Shown: positions 32,154-40,848, counted from the stretch's first letter. The stretch is DNA of 64,000 bases from JAXLWB01 sp046328715 (GCA_046328715.1 JAXLWB010000020.1:1-64000), one strand, 5' to 3'. Notes: generated from the sequence alone by a model not told the origin. Translations and numbers: made by a program.

Positions 32154-33563
32154 TTATTCTAGCGGCGGACAAGCCAGATGCTTCTCCATTTGATACCAGG
32201 GCAACATCCAGGGCATCGTACGCCACGCCCGATCGACGTGCTGCAGATATTGATCAGAGAGCTGTTCAATGCGTACTGCGTCGGGCAGGTGGGCGGCACC
32301 AGCATCCAGCGGCGGCAAGATGTGCATGGTAATCGGTTGCCCCGGCTGCATTTCACTCACAAGCGGCAGGATGGGCGCGCCGGTGAGCAGGGCAAGTTCG
32401 GCAAAGGTGGTGCGAAAATGGCGTAAACGGCCATGAAAGGGCAAGGTACGCCCCGGCCCACTCCCTTGATAACCATCGGGGCCGAGCATAACCACACCAC
32501 CGCGTCGCAGAGTTTGTGTGGCCAGTTCCAACTGGCGTGCGAATAAAATCGCTGCCCCTTGCGCGTGCTCTATTTGTTCCCGTTCGATTACCTCGTTGAT
32601 CCCAAAGATCGTATATTCGCTGAGTTCGTGCAGGCGTAGCCAATGCCTGGCCAACGCGTGGTGGCTGGCCAGGATCACGCCGGCGCCCGTTTCTTTACTG
32701 GTTGCCAACCGTGCCAACCCGGTAATACGGGCCGGCGGACGCGGCAGCGCTGGTTGCGTAGGCGAGCTAGCAAAACGGCGATCAAGACCATAGCGCCGTA
32801 AAAGATTGTAGAAGAGGCTATTCTCGACCATCTGCGCTGGCGACACAGCCGTGTCAAGCAGGGCATGAAAGCGGCGAATCAAGGCGACTTCTTTACCCCA
32901 ATAGCGTTGCTGTAACTCTGTCTGGCGCAGCAGTTGACGCAGCAGGGAACAAGCCAGCGGGTAGGGCAGGCGTTTGAGGATGCGGATGCGGCGTGGCTGT
33001 TGTCGCTCACGGTGGTCTGCGTGGCGCAAGCGTTGAAAGGCGTCGGGGGCTTGCAATTGTTCATACAAGCTGGCAAGTTGCGCCGGCATGTTGGGCAAAG
33101 CAGCTTCGCCGCTAGCTGGTAGACTATCGATGCTGGCAGCGTGCGCCTTCTCAAGTAACGTTGCCAGGTGTGCGATGGTGGGGGTAAAGATAAAATCGCG
33201 CAGGACAATCGCTTGTTGAAAGCTTTGCTCGACCTGCAACATCAACCGCACCGCCAGCAGCGAGTGGCCACCTAATTCAAAGAAGTTATCATGAATGCCG
33301 ATTTGCTCCACTTGCAGCAGATTATGCCAGATCGCCACCAGCCTTTGTTCAATGGGCGAGCGCGGGGCATCGCTGCTGGGGGCCGTTGGTCCAGCGTTGA
33401 AATCCGGTGCCGGCAGTGCTCGCCGATCAACCTTCCCATTGGCGGTCAGTGGCAAGCTTGCTAACATCATAAAGCGGCTGCTGGGGATCATATAGACCGG
33501 CAATCTGGTTTTGAGCCAGGCGCTGAGTTCGCCTTGCCGGTCACGTTCGCTTGGGCAACCCAA
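32154..33563 (-). CDS. C-terminal part of a frameshifted NRPS: A-tail - PCP - LPLAT
   Basis: This frame has no natural start (TTG only) and begins inside an adenylation domain: ELSAWLKTRLPVYMIPSS then LTANGKVDRRALP (A10). It continues with PCP LGGHSLLAVRL (Ser near 99) and an LPLAT domain with GVILASHH (near 301), VVMLGPDGYQGSGPG, RTTFAELALLTGAPILPL and LPWYQMEKHLACPP. The upstream frame (33488-36433) ends exactly where this one picks up, so they are one C-A-PCP-LPLAT gene split by a single indel at about 33.54 kb. The four LPLAT tails in the cluster share the same blocks. It could be a true pseudogene, a programmed shift or a sequencing error. Confidence 0.8.
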   Translation of the reverse strand: MGCPSERDRQGELSAWLKTRLPVYMIPSSRFMMLASLPLTANGKVDRRALPAPDFNAGPTAPSSDAPRSPIEQRLVAIWHNLLQVEQIGIHDNFFELGGHSLLAVRLMLQVEQSFQQAIVLRDFIFTPTIAHLATLLEKAHAASIDSLPASGEAALPNMPAQLASLYEQLQAPDAFQRLRHADHRERQQPRRIRILKRLPYPLACSLLRQLLRQTELQQRYWGKEVALIRRFHALLDTAVSPAQMVENSLFYNLLRRYGLDRRFASSPTQPALPRPPARITGLARLATSKETGAGVILASHHALARHWLRLHELSEYTIFGINEVIEREQIEHAQGAAILFARQLELATQTLRRGGVVMLGPDGYQGSGPGRTLPFHGRLRHFRTTFAELALLTGAPILPLVSEMQPGQPITMHILPPLDAGAAHLPDAVRIEQLSDQYLQHVDRAWRTMPWMLPWYQMEKHLACPPLE

Positions 33564-36433
33564 TAGGCGACCAACTGTTGATCCATGCTGCTGAGTTCAA
33601 TCCGGATGACCACGCTCTGTTGCACTGCCGGGTGCTGGTTGAGCGTCCTTTCAATTTCGCCCAACTCGACGCGATAGCCACGAATTTTTACCTGTTGATC
33701 GCGCCGGCCAATAAACTCAAGGTCGCCCGATGGCAAATAGCGAACAAAATCGCCTGTACGATAAAGCCGCCCTGGGCCAAATGGGTTGTCGACAAAGCGT
33801 TCGGCGGTTTGTTCAGGTTGGTTGAGATAGCCACGCGTCACCCCCAGCCCCCCGATATAGAGTTCGCCTGGTACGCCAATCGGCACGGGGCGCATCTGGG
33901 CATCGACCACATAGTGGGTGACATTGCTGATCGGTCGTCCAATCGGAACGTTGGTCAAGGTTGGCGCTGTTGCGCTATCCGCTTTGTAATAGGTGCTGAC
34001 GCAGGTGGTCTCGGCTGGGCCGTAAACGTTATACCAGGCAATACGCTTGCCGATCTTTTCCTGCCAGAGTTTGAACGGCTCCGTTTGCACCCGATCCATC
34101 CCGGTCACGACCACGCGCAGCGCCGACGGGGTAATCGCTTTGGCTGCCATCGCTTGTGTCCATTGGTGCCAATAGGCGACTGGTAGGCCGGTAATGGTGA
34201 TCTGCTCGTGGTCAAGCAGACGGAGAAATTCTTCAATCGAGGCGACCGCCTGATCAGGGCGTAGGATGAGGGTCGCCCCCCCGCCTAAGGTGCAGAAAAC
34301 TTCAGCAATCAAAAGCTCTGAGCTAACCGCGGCAAACTGCAAGCGGCGATCGCTGGGTGAGAGGTCCACCAGGCGCGCGTAGAAGCGTACATAGTTGACC
34401 AGCGCTTGATGGGTACCCATGACGCCTTTGGGCTCGCCCGTCGAGCCAGAGGTGTAGACCACATAGGCCAGGGCATCCGGCGCTTGGGGGTGATGGAGAT
34501 CATGTGACGGTTCCTGTTGCAGCGTCGGCTCCAGGGCATCCAGGTCGAGCAACTCAACCGGCACTCCCGCTGCGCTAACCGCAGCCACCCCCCCGGCGGC
34601 AGCCTGGTTGGTCAGAACGAAGCGGATCTGTCCCTGTTTGAGGATCGTCGCCAGCCGTTCTTGCGGCCAGGTGGGTTCGAGCAAGAGGAAGGCCCCTCCG
34701 GCTTTGATGACCGCCAGCATCGCAATGATCACTTGCGGGGTACGCGGTAAACAGAGGGCGACCAGCGTTTCGTCGCTGACGCCTTGGCCACGGAGGAAAT
34801 GGGCCAACTGGTTGGCGGCCTGGTTCAAGGCTTTATAGGTGAGTTGCGCTTGACCATAGTGCAGGGCGGTCTGTTGCGGCATGCTCTGGGCGTGCGCTTT
34901 GATGAACTCATGCAGCAGGGTTGGCGGATGGGCAACGTGGGTCTGATTCCAGGTGCATAAGAGCTGCTCTCTTTCCGCAGCGGATAAGATCGGCAGTTGC
35001 GAGAGGCGCTGATCAGGGGTGGCGACCATCGCCTGGAGAATATTGCGCAAATGGGACAACATCCGCTGTATGGTCGCCGCCGCGAAAAGATCGGTGCGAT
35101 ATTGTAGGGTGGCCTGGAATTCCCCCTGCACAGCACCCAGGTCAAGCATGAGGTCAAATTCAGCAATGCCCTTCTCCACCGCCAGCCGGCTGACCCTCAG
35201 CCCCGGCAGCGTATACTCCGGCTCTGGTCTCTCCAAGAAGCGCAAGAAGGCTTGATAGAGCACCGGTCGATCCGGCTCACGCACGGGGCGGATGACTTCA
35301 ACAAGCTTTTCAAAGGGCAAGGCTTGATGATCATAGGCCCCAATCGTCACCTGCTGATTGCGCGCCAGGAGTTGGCGGATGGTGGGATCACCGCTTAGAT
35401 CGCTGCGCAGCGGCAGGGGATTGGCAAAAAAACCGATCAAGCCTTCCAGTTCAACCTCGGTACGATTCACAAAGGGGCTACCAACGATCAGATCTTCCTG
35501 GCCGGAATAGTAATGCAACAGGATGTTGAAGGCGGTGAGGAGTGTCGTAAAGAAGGTGACATTTTCCGCCCGGCTCAGACGGCGCAGATCGTCAATCAAC
35601 GCCTGGGGCACCAGCGTCGTGGCGTTGGCACCAGCGTGTGTCCCCGTTACCGTCGGCGCGGATGGCCGCGGGTGGTCGGTCGGCAGATCGAGAATCGGCA
35701 GTTCGCCGGCCAGTTGTGCTTGCCAATAGTCAATCTGCGTTTGCCAGTGGCCCGTTTCGCTCAGGTTGCGTTGCCAAAGTGCGTAATCAACATACTGGAT
35801 GGGCAATGTCGGCAGTTGTATGGCCTTGTCCTGGCAGGCTGCGCTGTAGAGCAGACAGAACTCACGCTGAAAAATTTCCCTCGATAGGTAATCGCTTGCA
35901 ATGTGATGGGTCACGACCAAAAGCACATGTTCCTCTGCGGCCAGGCGATAGAGGGTTACGCGTAGTGGCTGCTCTTGCGCCAGGGTAAAGGGGCGTAACG
36001 TCTCGGTGCACAACGCTGACTGCAACACTGTCTCTCGCTCGGCCAGCGGGAGATCAGACAGATCGACCAGGGGGATGGGCAAGGGGCGACCCGCACAAAG
36101 CTGCTGGAGGGGCACCTTGTCAACGAGTGGATAGCAGGTGCGCAATGCCTCGTGGCGCTGGCAGATGCCGTCAAGGGCCGCTTGCAGCGCGTTCAGATTG
36201 ACGCTTCCCCACAGCCGCAGCGCGTTGGGCATATTGTAAAACACATAATCAGGCGTCACCTGTTGGATCAACCACAACTGTTGTTGGGCAAACGAGAGCA
36301 GCGGCTGCGCCGACGGCGCGCGGCGTACAATCCGCTGCACCGGTGGTGGCGCGGCAAAGTTAAATAGTGTGTGTTCTAAACGCGCCCGCTCTTCCGGACT
36401 AAGCGTCTCTAGCCTTGCTTTCAAATCATCCAT
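33488..36433 (-). CDS. N-terminal part of a frameshifted NRPS: C - A
   Basis: A 981-codon frame. A condensation domain (about 40-470) has LSFAQQQLWLIQQ, RHEALRTCYP, active-site HHIASDY (both His and the Asp are present, Gly replaced by Tyr) and IGFFANPLPLRSDL. The A domain follows with YVVYTSGSTGEPKGVM, YGPAETTCVSTYY, YRTGD and FIGRRDQQVKIRGYRVELGE. At the substrate-Asp position the protein reads SELLIAEVF, with Glu instead of Asp. The reading frame is lost after LVAYWVAQAN; the missing A10-PCP-LPLAT part lies in the other frame at 32154-33563. Together they would make about 1420 residues. Start ATG at 36433; a small palindromic repeat lies in the gap upstream. Confidence 0.82.
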   Translation of the reverse strand: MDDLKARLETLSPEERARLEHTLFNFAAPPPVQRIVRRAPSAQPLLSFAQQQLWLIQQVTPDYVFYNMPNALRLWGSVNLNALQAALDGICQRHEALRTCYPLVDKVPLQQLCAGRPLPIPLVDLSDLPLAERETVLQSALCTETLRPFTLAQEQPLRVTLYRLAAEEHVLLVVTHHIASDYLSREIFQREFCLLYSAACQDKAIQLPTLPIQYVDYALWQRNLSETGHWQTQIDYWQAQLAGELPILDLPTDHPRPSAPTVTGTHAGANATTLVPQALIDDLRRLSRAENVTFFTTLLTAFNILLHYYSGQEDLIVGSPFVNRTEVELEGLIGFFANPLPLRSDLSGDPTIRQLLARNQQVTIGAYDHQALPFEKLVEVIRPVREPDRPVLYQAFLRFLERPEPEYTLPGLRVSRLAVEKGIAEFDLMLDLGAVQGEFQATLQYRTDLFAAATIQRMLSHLRNILQAMVATPDQRLSQLPILSAAEREQLLCTWNQTHVAHPPTLLHEFIKAHAQSMPQQTALHYGQAQLTYKALNQAANQLAHFLRGQGVSDETLVALCLPRTPQVIIAMLAVIKAGGAFLLLEPTWPQERLATILKQGQIRFVLTNQAAAGGVAAVSAAGVPVELLDLDALEPTLQQEPSHDLHHPQAPDALAYVVYTSGSTGEPKGVMGTHQALVNYVRFYARLVDLSPSDRRLQFAAVSSELLIAEVFCTLGGGATLILRPDQAVASIEEFLRLLDHEQITITGLPVAYWHQWTQAMAAKAITPSALRVVVTGMDRVQTEPFKLWQEKIGKRIAWYNVYGPAETTCVSTYYKADSATAPTLTNVPIGRPISNVTHYVVDAQMRPVPIGVPGELYIGGLGVTRGYLNQPEQTAERFVDNPFGPGRLYRTGDFVRYLPSGDLEFIGRRDQQVKIRGYRVELGEIERTLNQHPAVQQSVVIRIELSSMDQQLVAYWVAQANVTGKANSAPGSKPDCRSI

Positions 36434-36457
36434 CGAAACACCAATTTCTGATTCATT

Positions 36458-36521
36458 TAGGACTTACACATTTGTCGGAGGCTGAGCTTGTCGAAGCCAG
36501 AGCGCAACTGCGTAAGTCCTA
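36458..36521. repeat. 64-bp MITE-like palindromic repeat
   Basis: Perfect 10-bp terminal inverted repeats (TAGGACTTAC at 36458-36467 and GTAAGTCCTA at 36512-36521; 12 of 13 if extended) enclose a second, shorter palindrome (GGCTGAGCTTGTCGAAGCC). This layout is seen in dispersed non-autonomous elements. It lies in the short gap between the methyltransferase and NRPS genes. Confidence 0.55.
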
Positions 36522-36542
36522 TTACTACCTGCCATAACTGAT

Positions 36543-37391
36543 TCACATCCGTTTGCGCAGTAACAAAATCGGACAACACTCCCCCAGTGGATAGGTAGGA
36601 ACAACGCTGGCAACTTTTTCAAAATGATCGGCTAGCGCACATTCGACAGCCGACAAAGGGGGAAATGAGTAGCGGGCCGGTGAGTTTTCATAGTACGCAA
36701 TCGTCGCAAAGCGCTCTGCTGACCAGCCATTGACGTGCAGAACGGCTTCCTGATCGAGCTTGGCCTGCGCCCAGTGACACCAAACTTCACGGACGGCGAC
36801 GTTGAACTGTTCATCCACCAAACTCAGATTGAGCAGAAATTTGAACCCATCAAAGGTGTGGAAGTGGCCAGCGAGCAGGGCTGCATAGAGTTCCGCAGGG
36901 GTGGGCCTGCGGGCCGGCTGTACGTAGACGCGCAGTACCAAGCCACCGCCAACAGGCAAGACGCGGGCCACAGCGGCCGCTAGCGCCTGGAATTTTGTGG
37001 GAAATTCCAGACAGTTGAAACTACCGTCCCCGATCACTAGCCAACAGGCGGCGTCAGCTACCGGCAACGCGAGCCAATCGCCCAGCTTGGCTTGGCGTAC
37101 GCCCGGTTGATCGCCCGGCCAGACACTATGCACCATGCCTTCCGCACTATCGACCGCCAGCAGGCTTGTCCCTGGCGGCCACTGCATGGTGGCAATCTGG
37201 GGTGTCACACCCAACAAGAGGGCCTGACGTTGGGGCGATAGGGCAGTAGGCTGCACCCAGGTTGCTGCCTGCTGGACCAGGCGCTCCATAATGGCAATAT
37301 CTTCCGCTGACGGATGTAAAGGCGATTCAGTTTGATGATAGGCTTTGGCCACCGCCGACCAATGGGCCATTACCTGTTGTGTTTCCATCAT
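36543..37391 (-). CDS. Divergent class I SAM-dependent methyltransferase
   Basis: A 282-residue protein. QALLLGVTPQIATMQWPPGT stands at the motif I place, an LLGVTP variant seen in a minor methyltransferase clade. SLLAVDSAEGMVHSVWP is the acid loop, and CWLVIGDGSFNCLEFPTKF plus VLPVGGGLVLRVYVQPARR complete the Rossmann core. Substrate unknown. It lies between the free PCP gene (13-base gap) and the frameshifted NRPS, so it likely acts on a carrier-bound intermediate. ATG at 37391; a second Met follows at once. Confidence 0.7.
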   Translation of the reverse strand: MMETQQVMAHWSAVAKAYHQTESPLHPSAEDIAIMERLVQQAATWVQPTALSPQRQALLLGVTPQIATMQWPPGTSLLAVDSAEGMVHSVWPGDQPGVRQAKLGDWLALPVADAACWLVIGDGSFNCLEFPTKFQALAAAVARVLPVGGGLVLRVYVQPARRPTPAELYAALLAGHFHTFDGFKFLLNLSLVDEQFNVAVREVWCHWAQAKLDQEAVLHVNGWSAERFATIAYYENSPARYSFPPLSAVECALADHFEKVASVVPTYPLGECCPILLLRKRM

Positions 37392-37404
37392 TGCTCGCTC
37401 ACTT

Positions 37405-37704
37405 CTACTCCTTGTCTGTAACTGCTGTGGATCTATTCTCTGCGAGCTTCGCCTGTAAAATCGTCAGGGCCAGCTCCGCAATGGTGGGGGCGGCGAAGAA
37501 AGCCTGTAGGGTAAGTTTAACGCCAAAGTGGTGCGATATCCGGCTCATGATCCGCGTGGCGGCCAGCGAGTCGCCCCCTAGATGCAAAAAATCATCGTGA
37601 ATTCCAATCGGCTGAACCCCTATGCTGGTGGACCAGAGTTCGGCCAGCTTTGCCTCCAATGGCGTACGTGGGGCGACATAAATGGTTTTTTCGGCGAAAT
37701 TCAT
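37405..37704 (-). CDS. Free-standing peptidyl/acyl carrier protein
   Basis: A 99-residue carrier protein from the ATG at 37704 with a good GGAG eight bases upstream. VAPRTPLEAKLAELWS opens the domain, and the phosphopantetheine site is DDFLHLGGDSLAATRI (Ser in GGDSL). The tail AAPTIAELALTILQAK is the normal helix 4 end. The domain looks like the PCPs in the NRPS proteins here, and it could supply the carrier for modules that lack a partner, such as an acyl chain destined for an LPLAT domain. It is between the sulfotransferase (35-base gap) and the methyltransferase. Confidence 0.9.
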   Translation of the reverse strand: MNFAEKTIYVAPRTPLEAKLAELWSTSIGVQPIGIHDDFLHLGGDSLAATRIMSRISHHFGVKLTLQAFFAAPTIAELALTILQAKLAENRSTAVTDKE

Positions 37705-37739
37705 AAGTATTACTCCACGTTTGACAAAGTAGCTTCCGT

Positions 37740-38597
37740 TCATGCCCGCGCTTGCAGGCGTTCCAGCCGTTTTTCAATCGGCGCCAATGCTTGAACAATG
37801 GTAGCGCGCTGCTCTTCCGTAAAAAGCTGCTTAAAGCGGTCACCATTCCGGTTGACAATGGGTTGCCGCACCCCCGCTTTCCACGGTTCATGCGGCAAAC
37901 TCAATGCCGCAGCCTGTTGGGGATAGTGCTGTAAGCACTCTGCTTGCAAAGGTATACCGATGAAAGTACACACCTGTTGGAGCGTAGCCGGCGGGTCGGC
38001 CACCAATGTTTCATAACGGACCAGCAGATGCTTGGGCTTGCCATCGTATTGCAAACTGATCTGGACCGCCTCTTGCCACTCGGCGACGAGTTGCTCTATC
38101 GTGCGGGGCCGCCAAACCGCCGGATGTTCACGCGACAGCAGATAGTAGGAACTGATCGCATCAACCCCACGCCGGATGAGGTGGATAAAGCGTACCTTCG
38201 GCACATAGCGCGCTAACGACGCCAGATGATACAAGTGCCCTGGTGTCTTCTCCAGCCAGATCGTTTTGCCTTGCGCCAGCGTCAACCTGTCCAACAAGTC
38301 CACAAAAGCGCCGATGTAATCTTTGAACCAGATGCTACGGCGCGGCAGGTGTACCTCTGGTTGCTCAATCCCCAGCGCAGTTAGAAAAACGGTAAAGCGC
38401 TGCTGTAGGTGGCTGCGCATAGTCGGCGACACCAGCCCCCAGCGGAGCAAACGCACGTGGGGCGGCTGTGTCAAAGCATATTTCAGAAAATGGCTCTCGG
38501 GAAAGGAGGTAATCCCCGGTTGGGTGGCAATCAGGCTTTGCAACAAGGTTGTCCCTGAACGCGGATAGCCCACCAAAAATAGCCGTGATTGAATCAT
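37740..38597 (-). CDS. Sulfotransferase (PAPS type)
   Basis: A 285-residue sulfotransferase. The 5'-phosphosulfate loop is FLVGYPRSGTTLLQSLIATQ at the very N-terminus, and the 3'-phosphate motif is VRFIHLIRRGVDAISSYYLL. A conserved LVRYETLVADPPATLQQVC follows. Transfers sulfate from PAPS to a hydroxyl or amine acceptor; acceptor unknown, probably a sugar or the peptide part of the product. Directly follows another sulfotransferase gene with no gap (stop at 38598), so they are cotranslated. Confidence 0.88.
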   Translation of the reverse strand: MIQSRLFLVGYPRSGTTLLQSLIATQPGITSFPESHFLKYALTQPPHVRLLRWGLVSPTMRSHLQQRFTVFLTALGIEQPEVHLPRRSIWFKDYIGAFVDLLDRLTLAQGKTIWLEKTPGHLYHLASLARYVPKVRFIHLIRRGVDAISSYYLLSREHPAVWRPRTIEQLVAEWQEAVQISLQYDGKPKHLLVRYETLVADPPATLQQVCTFIGIPLQAECLQHYPQQAAALSLPHEPWKAGVRQPIVNRNGDRFKQLFTEEQRATIVQALAPIEKRLERLQARA

Positions 38598-39515
38598 CTA
38601 GCGACCTGCCTCCAGCCAATGGCTCAGATCGCGCCCGATCAGATCTTGCAATTGCAAAATATCGGTGCGATAGAGTGCCGTCAATTCATACCGGATTTGG
38701 GGGGCCAAGGCCGGCACTTTTGTCTGGTTGAATCTTTTTAGCGTAGCACCTAACCGTCGTCGCCAAGACAGGGGAAATAACCAGGTCAGCCTATGTTTGA
38801 TTGGCTGTGAACGCCGCAGCAATCTCTCCACCGTTTGGTTACGCACCGTGAGCGTCTCGTTGTGCCGCTTGAGCATAGCGGGTGTAATGTGGTTGGCGAC
38901 ACCAAGAAAGCCAAAAATATCTTGTAGCACCTGTTTCGGGTTGCTGTTCCACTCTTCATACAAGTAGACGCGAATTTGAGCACAGTCAAAGCGCTCGAAA
39001 TAAGGTTTCAAGTTGGCGAAATAACAGCCATCTCCACGATAGCGGTAGGTCAGCCAGTGATTCCGCAAGCGTTCTGGCTCGGCGGCTAGGGCGGCGCGAA
39101 AGTCGGCCAGTGGCTCATTGCCCTCCTGGCACCATTGGTGAAAGCCAGAATAAGCGCGCTCCACCGGCTGGCGCAGCAAGGCAATCAGGCGCACTTGGGG
39201 GAGATAACGCCGGATATTTTCTGCCGTCTGTTCAGGTTGGTAATAGCTCAAATAATCAGTCGATGCCTCGCCAATCGCGCTTTCGTCGCACACAGCAGCA
39301 AACAAGGCTTGATAGCGCTCAAGATCAGTGATCGCCGTCCGGTTAAAGTGTTCACCTCCCGGCCCACGGAAGCTAAGTTCGGTATTCATGTAGGTAAAAA
39401 AGCGCGGCTCTTTGATGGCGCTCATAAAAATCTGTGGGTGCTCTTTGAGCGCCGCATAGAGTGCCGTTGTCCCACATTTGGGGGCGCCAATGATTAAAAA
39501 GTTGGGCATCGTCAT
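38598..39515 (-). CDS. Sulfotransferase (PAPS type), paralogue of the one at 47.7 kb
   Basis: A 305-residue sulfotransferase from the ATG at 39515 (AAAGGGG upstream; the longer GTG start would overlap the previous gene). The 5' motif is IIGAPKCGTTALYAALKEHP and the 3' motif is LIALLRQPVERAYSGFHQW. YLYEEWNSNPKQVLQDIF and LSHWLEAGR complete the pattern of the heparan-sulfotransferase-like group. It is a clear paralogue of the frameshifted gene at 47730-48636 (same YLYE-x-WN and ELTALYR-x-DILQLQDLIG blocks). Probably sulfates a glycan of the product. Confidence 0.88.
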   Translation of the reverse strand: MTMPNFLIIGAPKCGTTALYAALKEHPQIFMSAIKEPRFFTYMNTELSFRGPGGEHFNRTAITDLERYQALFAAVCDESAIGEASTDYLSYYQPEQTAENIRRYLPQVRLIALLRQPVERAYSGFHQWCQEGNEPLADFRAALAAEPERLRNHWLTYRYRGDGCYFANLKPYFERFDCAQIRVYLYEEWNSNPKQVLQDIFGFLGVANHITPAMLKRHNETLTVRNQTVERLLRRSQPIKHRLTWLFPLSWRRRLGATLKRFNQTKVPALAPQIRYELTALYRTDILQLQDLIGRDLSHWLEAGR

Positions 39516-39516
39516 C

Positions 39517-40848
39517 TTAGGCACCCCTTTCTAACCAGGCAAAAAGTGCTTCCAGGCTCATTTGTGCGGCTTGCATGGAAAAATGTTGGCGGACAAAAGC
39601 CTGCCCGCGGGTTGAGGCGTGTTGCCACGCTGCATCATCCGTTAGCAAGTGGCTAATCGCTGCGACCATTGCCGCTGGGGTGTCCGTCGGCGGGATCAGT
39701 TCGTCTAATCCAGGTACGCCCTCTACGCCAAAGCGTGTCGTCACCACGGGTACGCCATGTGCCAATGCTTCGATCACTTTGCCCTTGACCCCAGCCCCAA
39801 AGCGCAACGGTGCAATCACCACGCGTGCTTGCCCATACAGGGTCGTTAATTGTTGATCGGAAACCTTGCCTAGCACAGCCACATGCTGCGACTGTAAGGC
39901 TTGAATCGCAGCCGGGATCGCATTGCCGATCACGAGAACTTTTACCGTGGGACATTCTTCAACCAGCAGCGGCAGGCACGTTTGCACAAACCAGTGCAAG
40001 CCATCAGGGTTGGCGGTGTAGTCAAAATTGCCAATAAAGAGCAAGGTTTGTCCCGTTGGCAGGGTTGGCTGCGGATTGGGCAACTCGGCATAGGCAAAGA
40101 GCGGGAGATGAAAGACCTTTGCCCCATAGTGTTGCCGTAACCAGTCCGCTTCCTCATGGCTAAAGGTCAACAGCGCATCGGCGCTGCGAAAGATCTCATC
40201 CTCCATTGCGGCAAAGCGTTGTGCTGACTGCTGCGTGAGTGGATCGCTGGTAACGGTATACTCACGCTCTTTGCGTACGGCGGCTAAGTCGGCGGCTAAA
40301 TAGAGTTTCTTCGCCGTTGAATGGGCGCTAAACCAGGGCAAATACGCCGCCGCATCGGGAAAGCGCACAAGCAGATAGTCAACGGCTGCGGCATTGCGAC
40401 GTAACCAGGCTTGCCGTCGCCGCTGAAAGAACCAACCGGCCAGCACAACGAAGCCCTGCTGTCGCAATTGAAGCGCATAGGGTTCATCCCAATGCGCCCC
40501 ATGCGGGCCATCGTGCAACTTATCCCAGCCAGGGGCGTACGGCATCAAGAAGACACGCAATCCCCGTTGTTGCAGCAAGCGGTTATAGACATCGTTGGTC
40601 CGTCCTAATGTGCTATCTTGAGGGCGCAGCACCCGGTTATCCATCACCAAAATAGTTTTGGTACAGGCCTGGTCGGAGCGTGATAAGGTGCGGTAGCGTA
40701 AGTAATTGCGAAAGCCAAACCAATCCGCCCGCACTTTTCGAAAGACACCATAGGCCAGTAAAGAGCGCGTGTTGCGCAGTGGGTGCTTCAACCACCGAAT
40801 GCCAGTCGCCAATCGCGCTGGGTTGCGTACGATCTTTTGCTCCATCAT
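39517..40848 (-). CDS. Glycosyltransferase family 4
   Basis: A GT-B fold glycosyltransferase of about 443 residues. The ATG at 40848 is chosen because GAGGAG lies upstream and the longer frame runs into a remnant. N-terminal TILVMDNRVLRPQDSTLGRT is followed by LLFIGNFDYTANPDGLHWF and the C-terminal donor-binding block VVIAPLRFGAGVKGKVIEAL, with the acidic VEGVPGLDELI. Uses a nucleotide-sugar donor of unknown type. Paralogue of the frameshifted GT4 at 48633-49981, and both are followed by paralogous sulfotransferases, so this is a duplicated cassette. Confidence 0.88.
   Translation of the reverse strand: MMEQKIVRNPARLATGIRWLKHPLRNTRSLLAYGVFRKVRADWFGFRNYLRYRTLSRSDQACTKTILVMDNRVLRPQDSTLGRTNDVYNRLLQQRGLRVFLMPYAPGWDKLHDGPHGAHWDEPYALQLRQQGFVVLAGWFFQRRRQAWLRRNAAAVDYLLVRFPDAAAYLPWFSAHSTAKKLYLAADLAAVRKEREYTVTSDPLTQQSAQRFAAMEDEIFRSADALLTFSHEEADWLRQHYGAKVFHLPLFAYAELPNPQPTLPTGQTLLFIGNFDYTANPDGLHWFVQTCLPLLVEECPTVKVLVIGNAIPAAIQALQSQHVAVLGKVSDQQLTTLYGQARVVIAPLRFGAGVKGKVIEALAHGVPVVTTRFGVEGVPGLDELIPPTDTPAAMVAAISHLLTDDAAWQHASTRGQAFVRQHFSMQAAQMSLEALFAWLERGA

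Noticed and set aside
33488..33563. Programmed ribosomal frameshift in the NRPS
   Set aside because: No slippery heptamer or following stem-loop was seen at the junction; an indel or sequence error is simpler.
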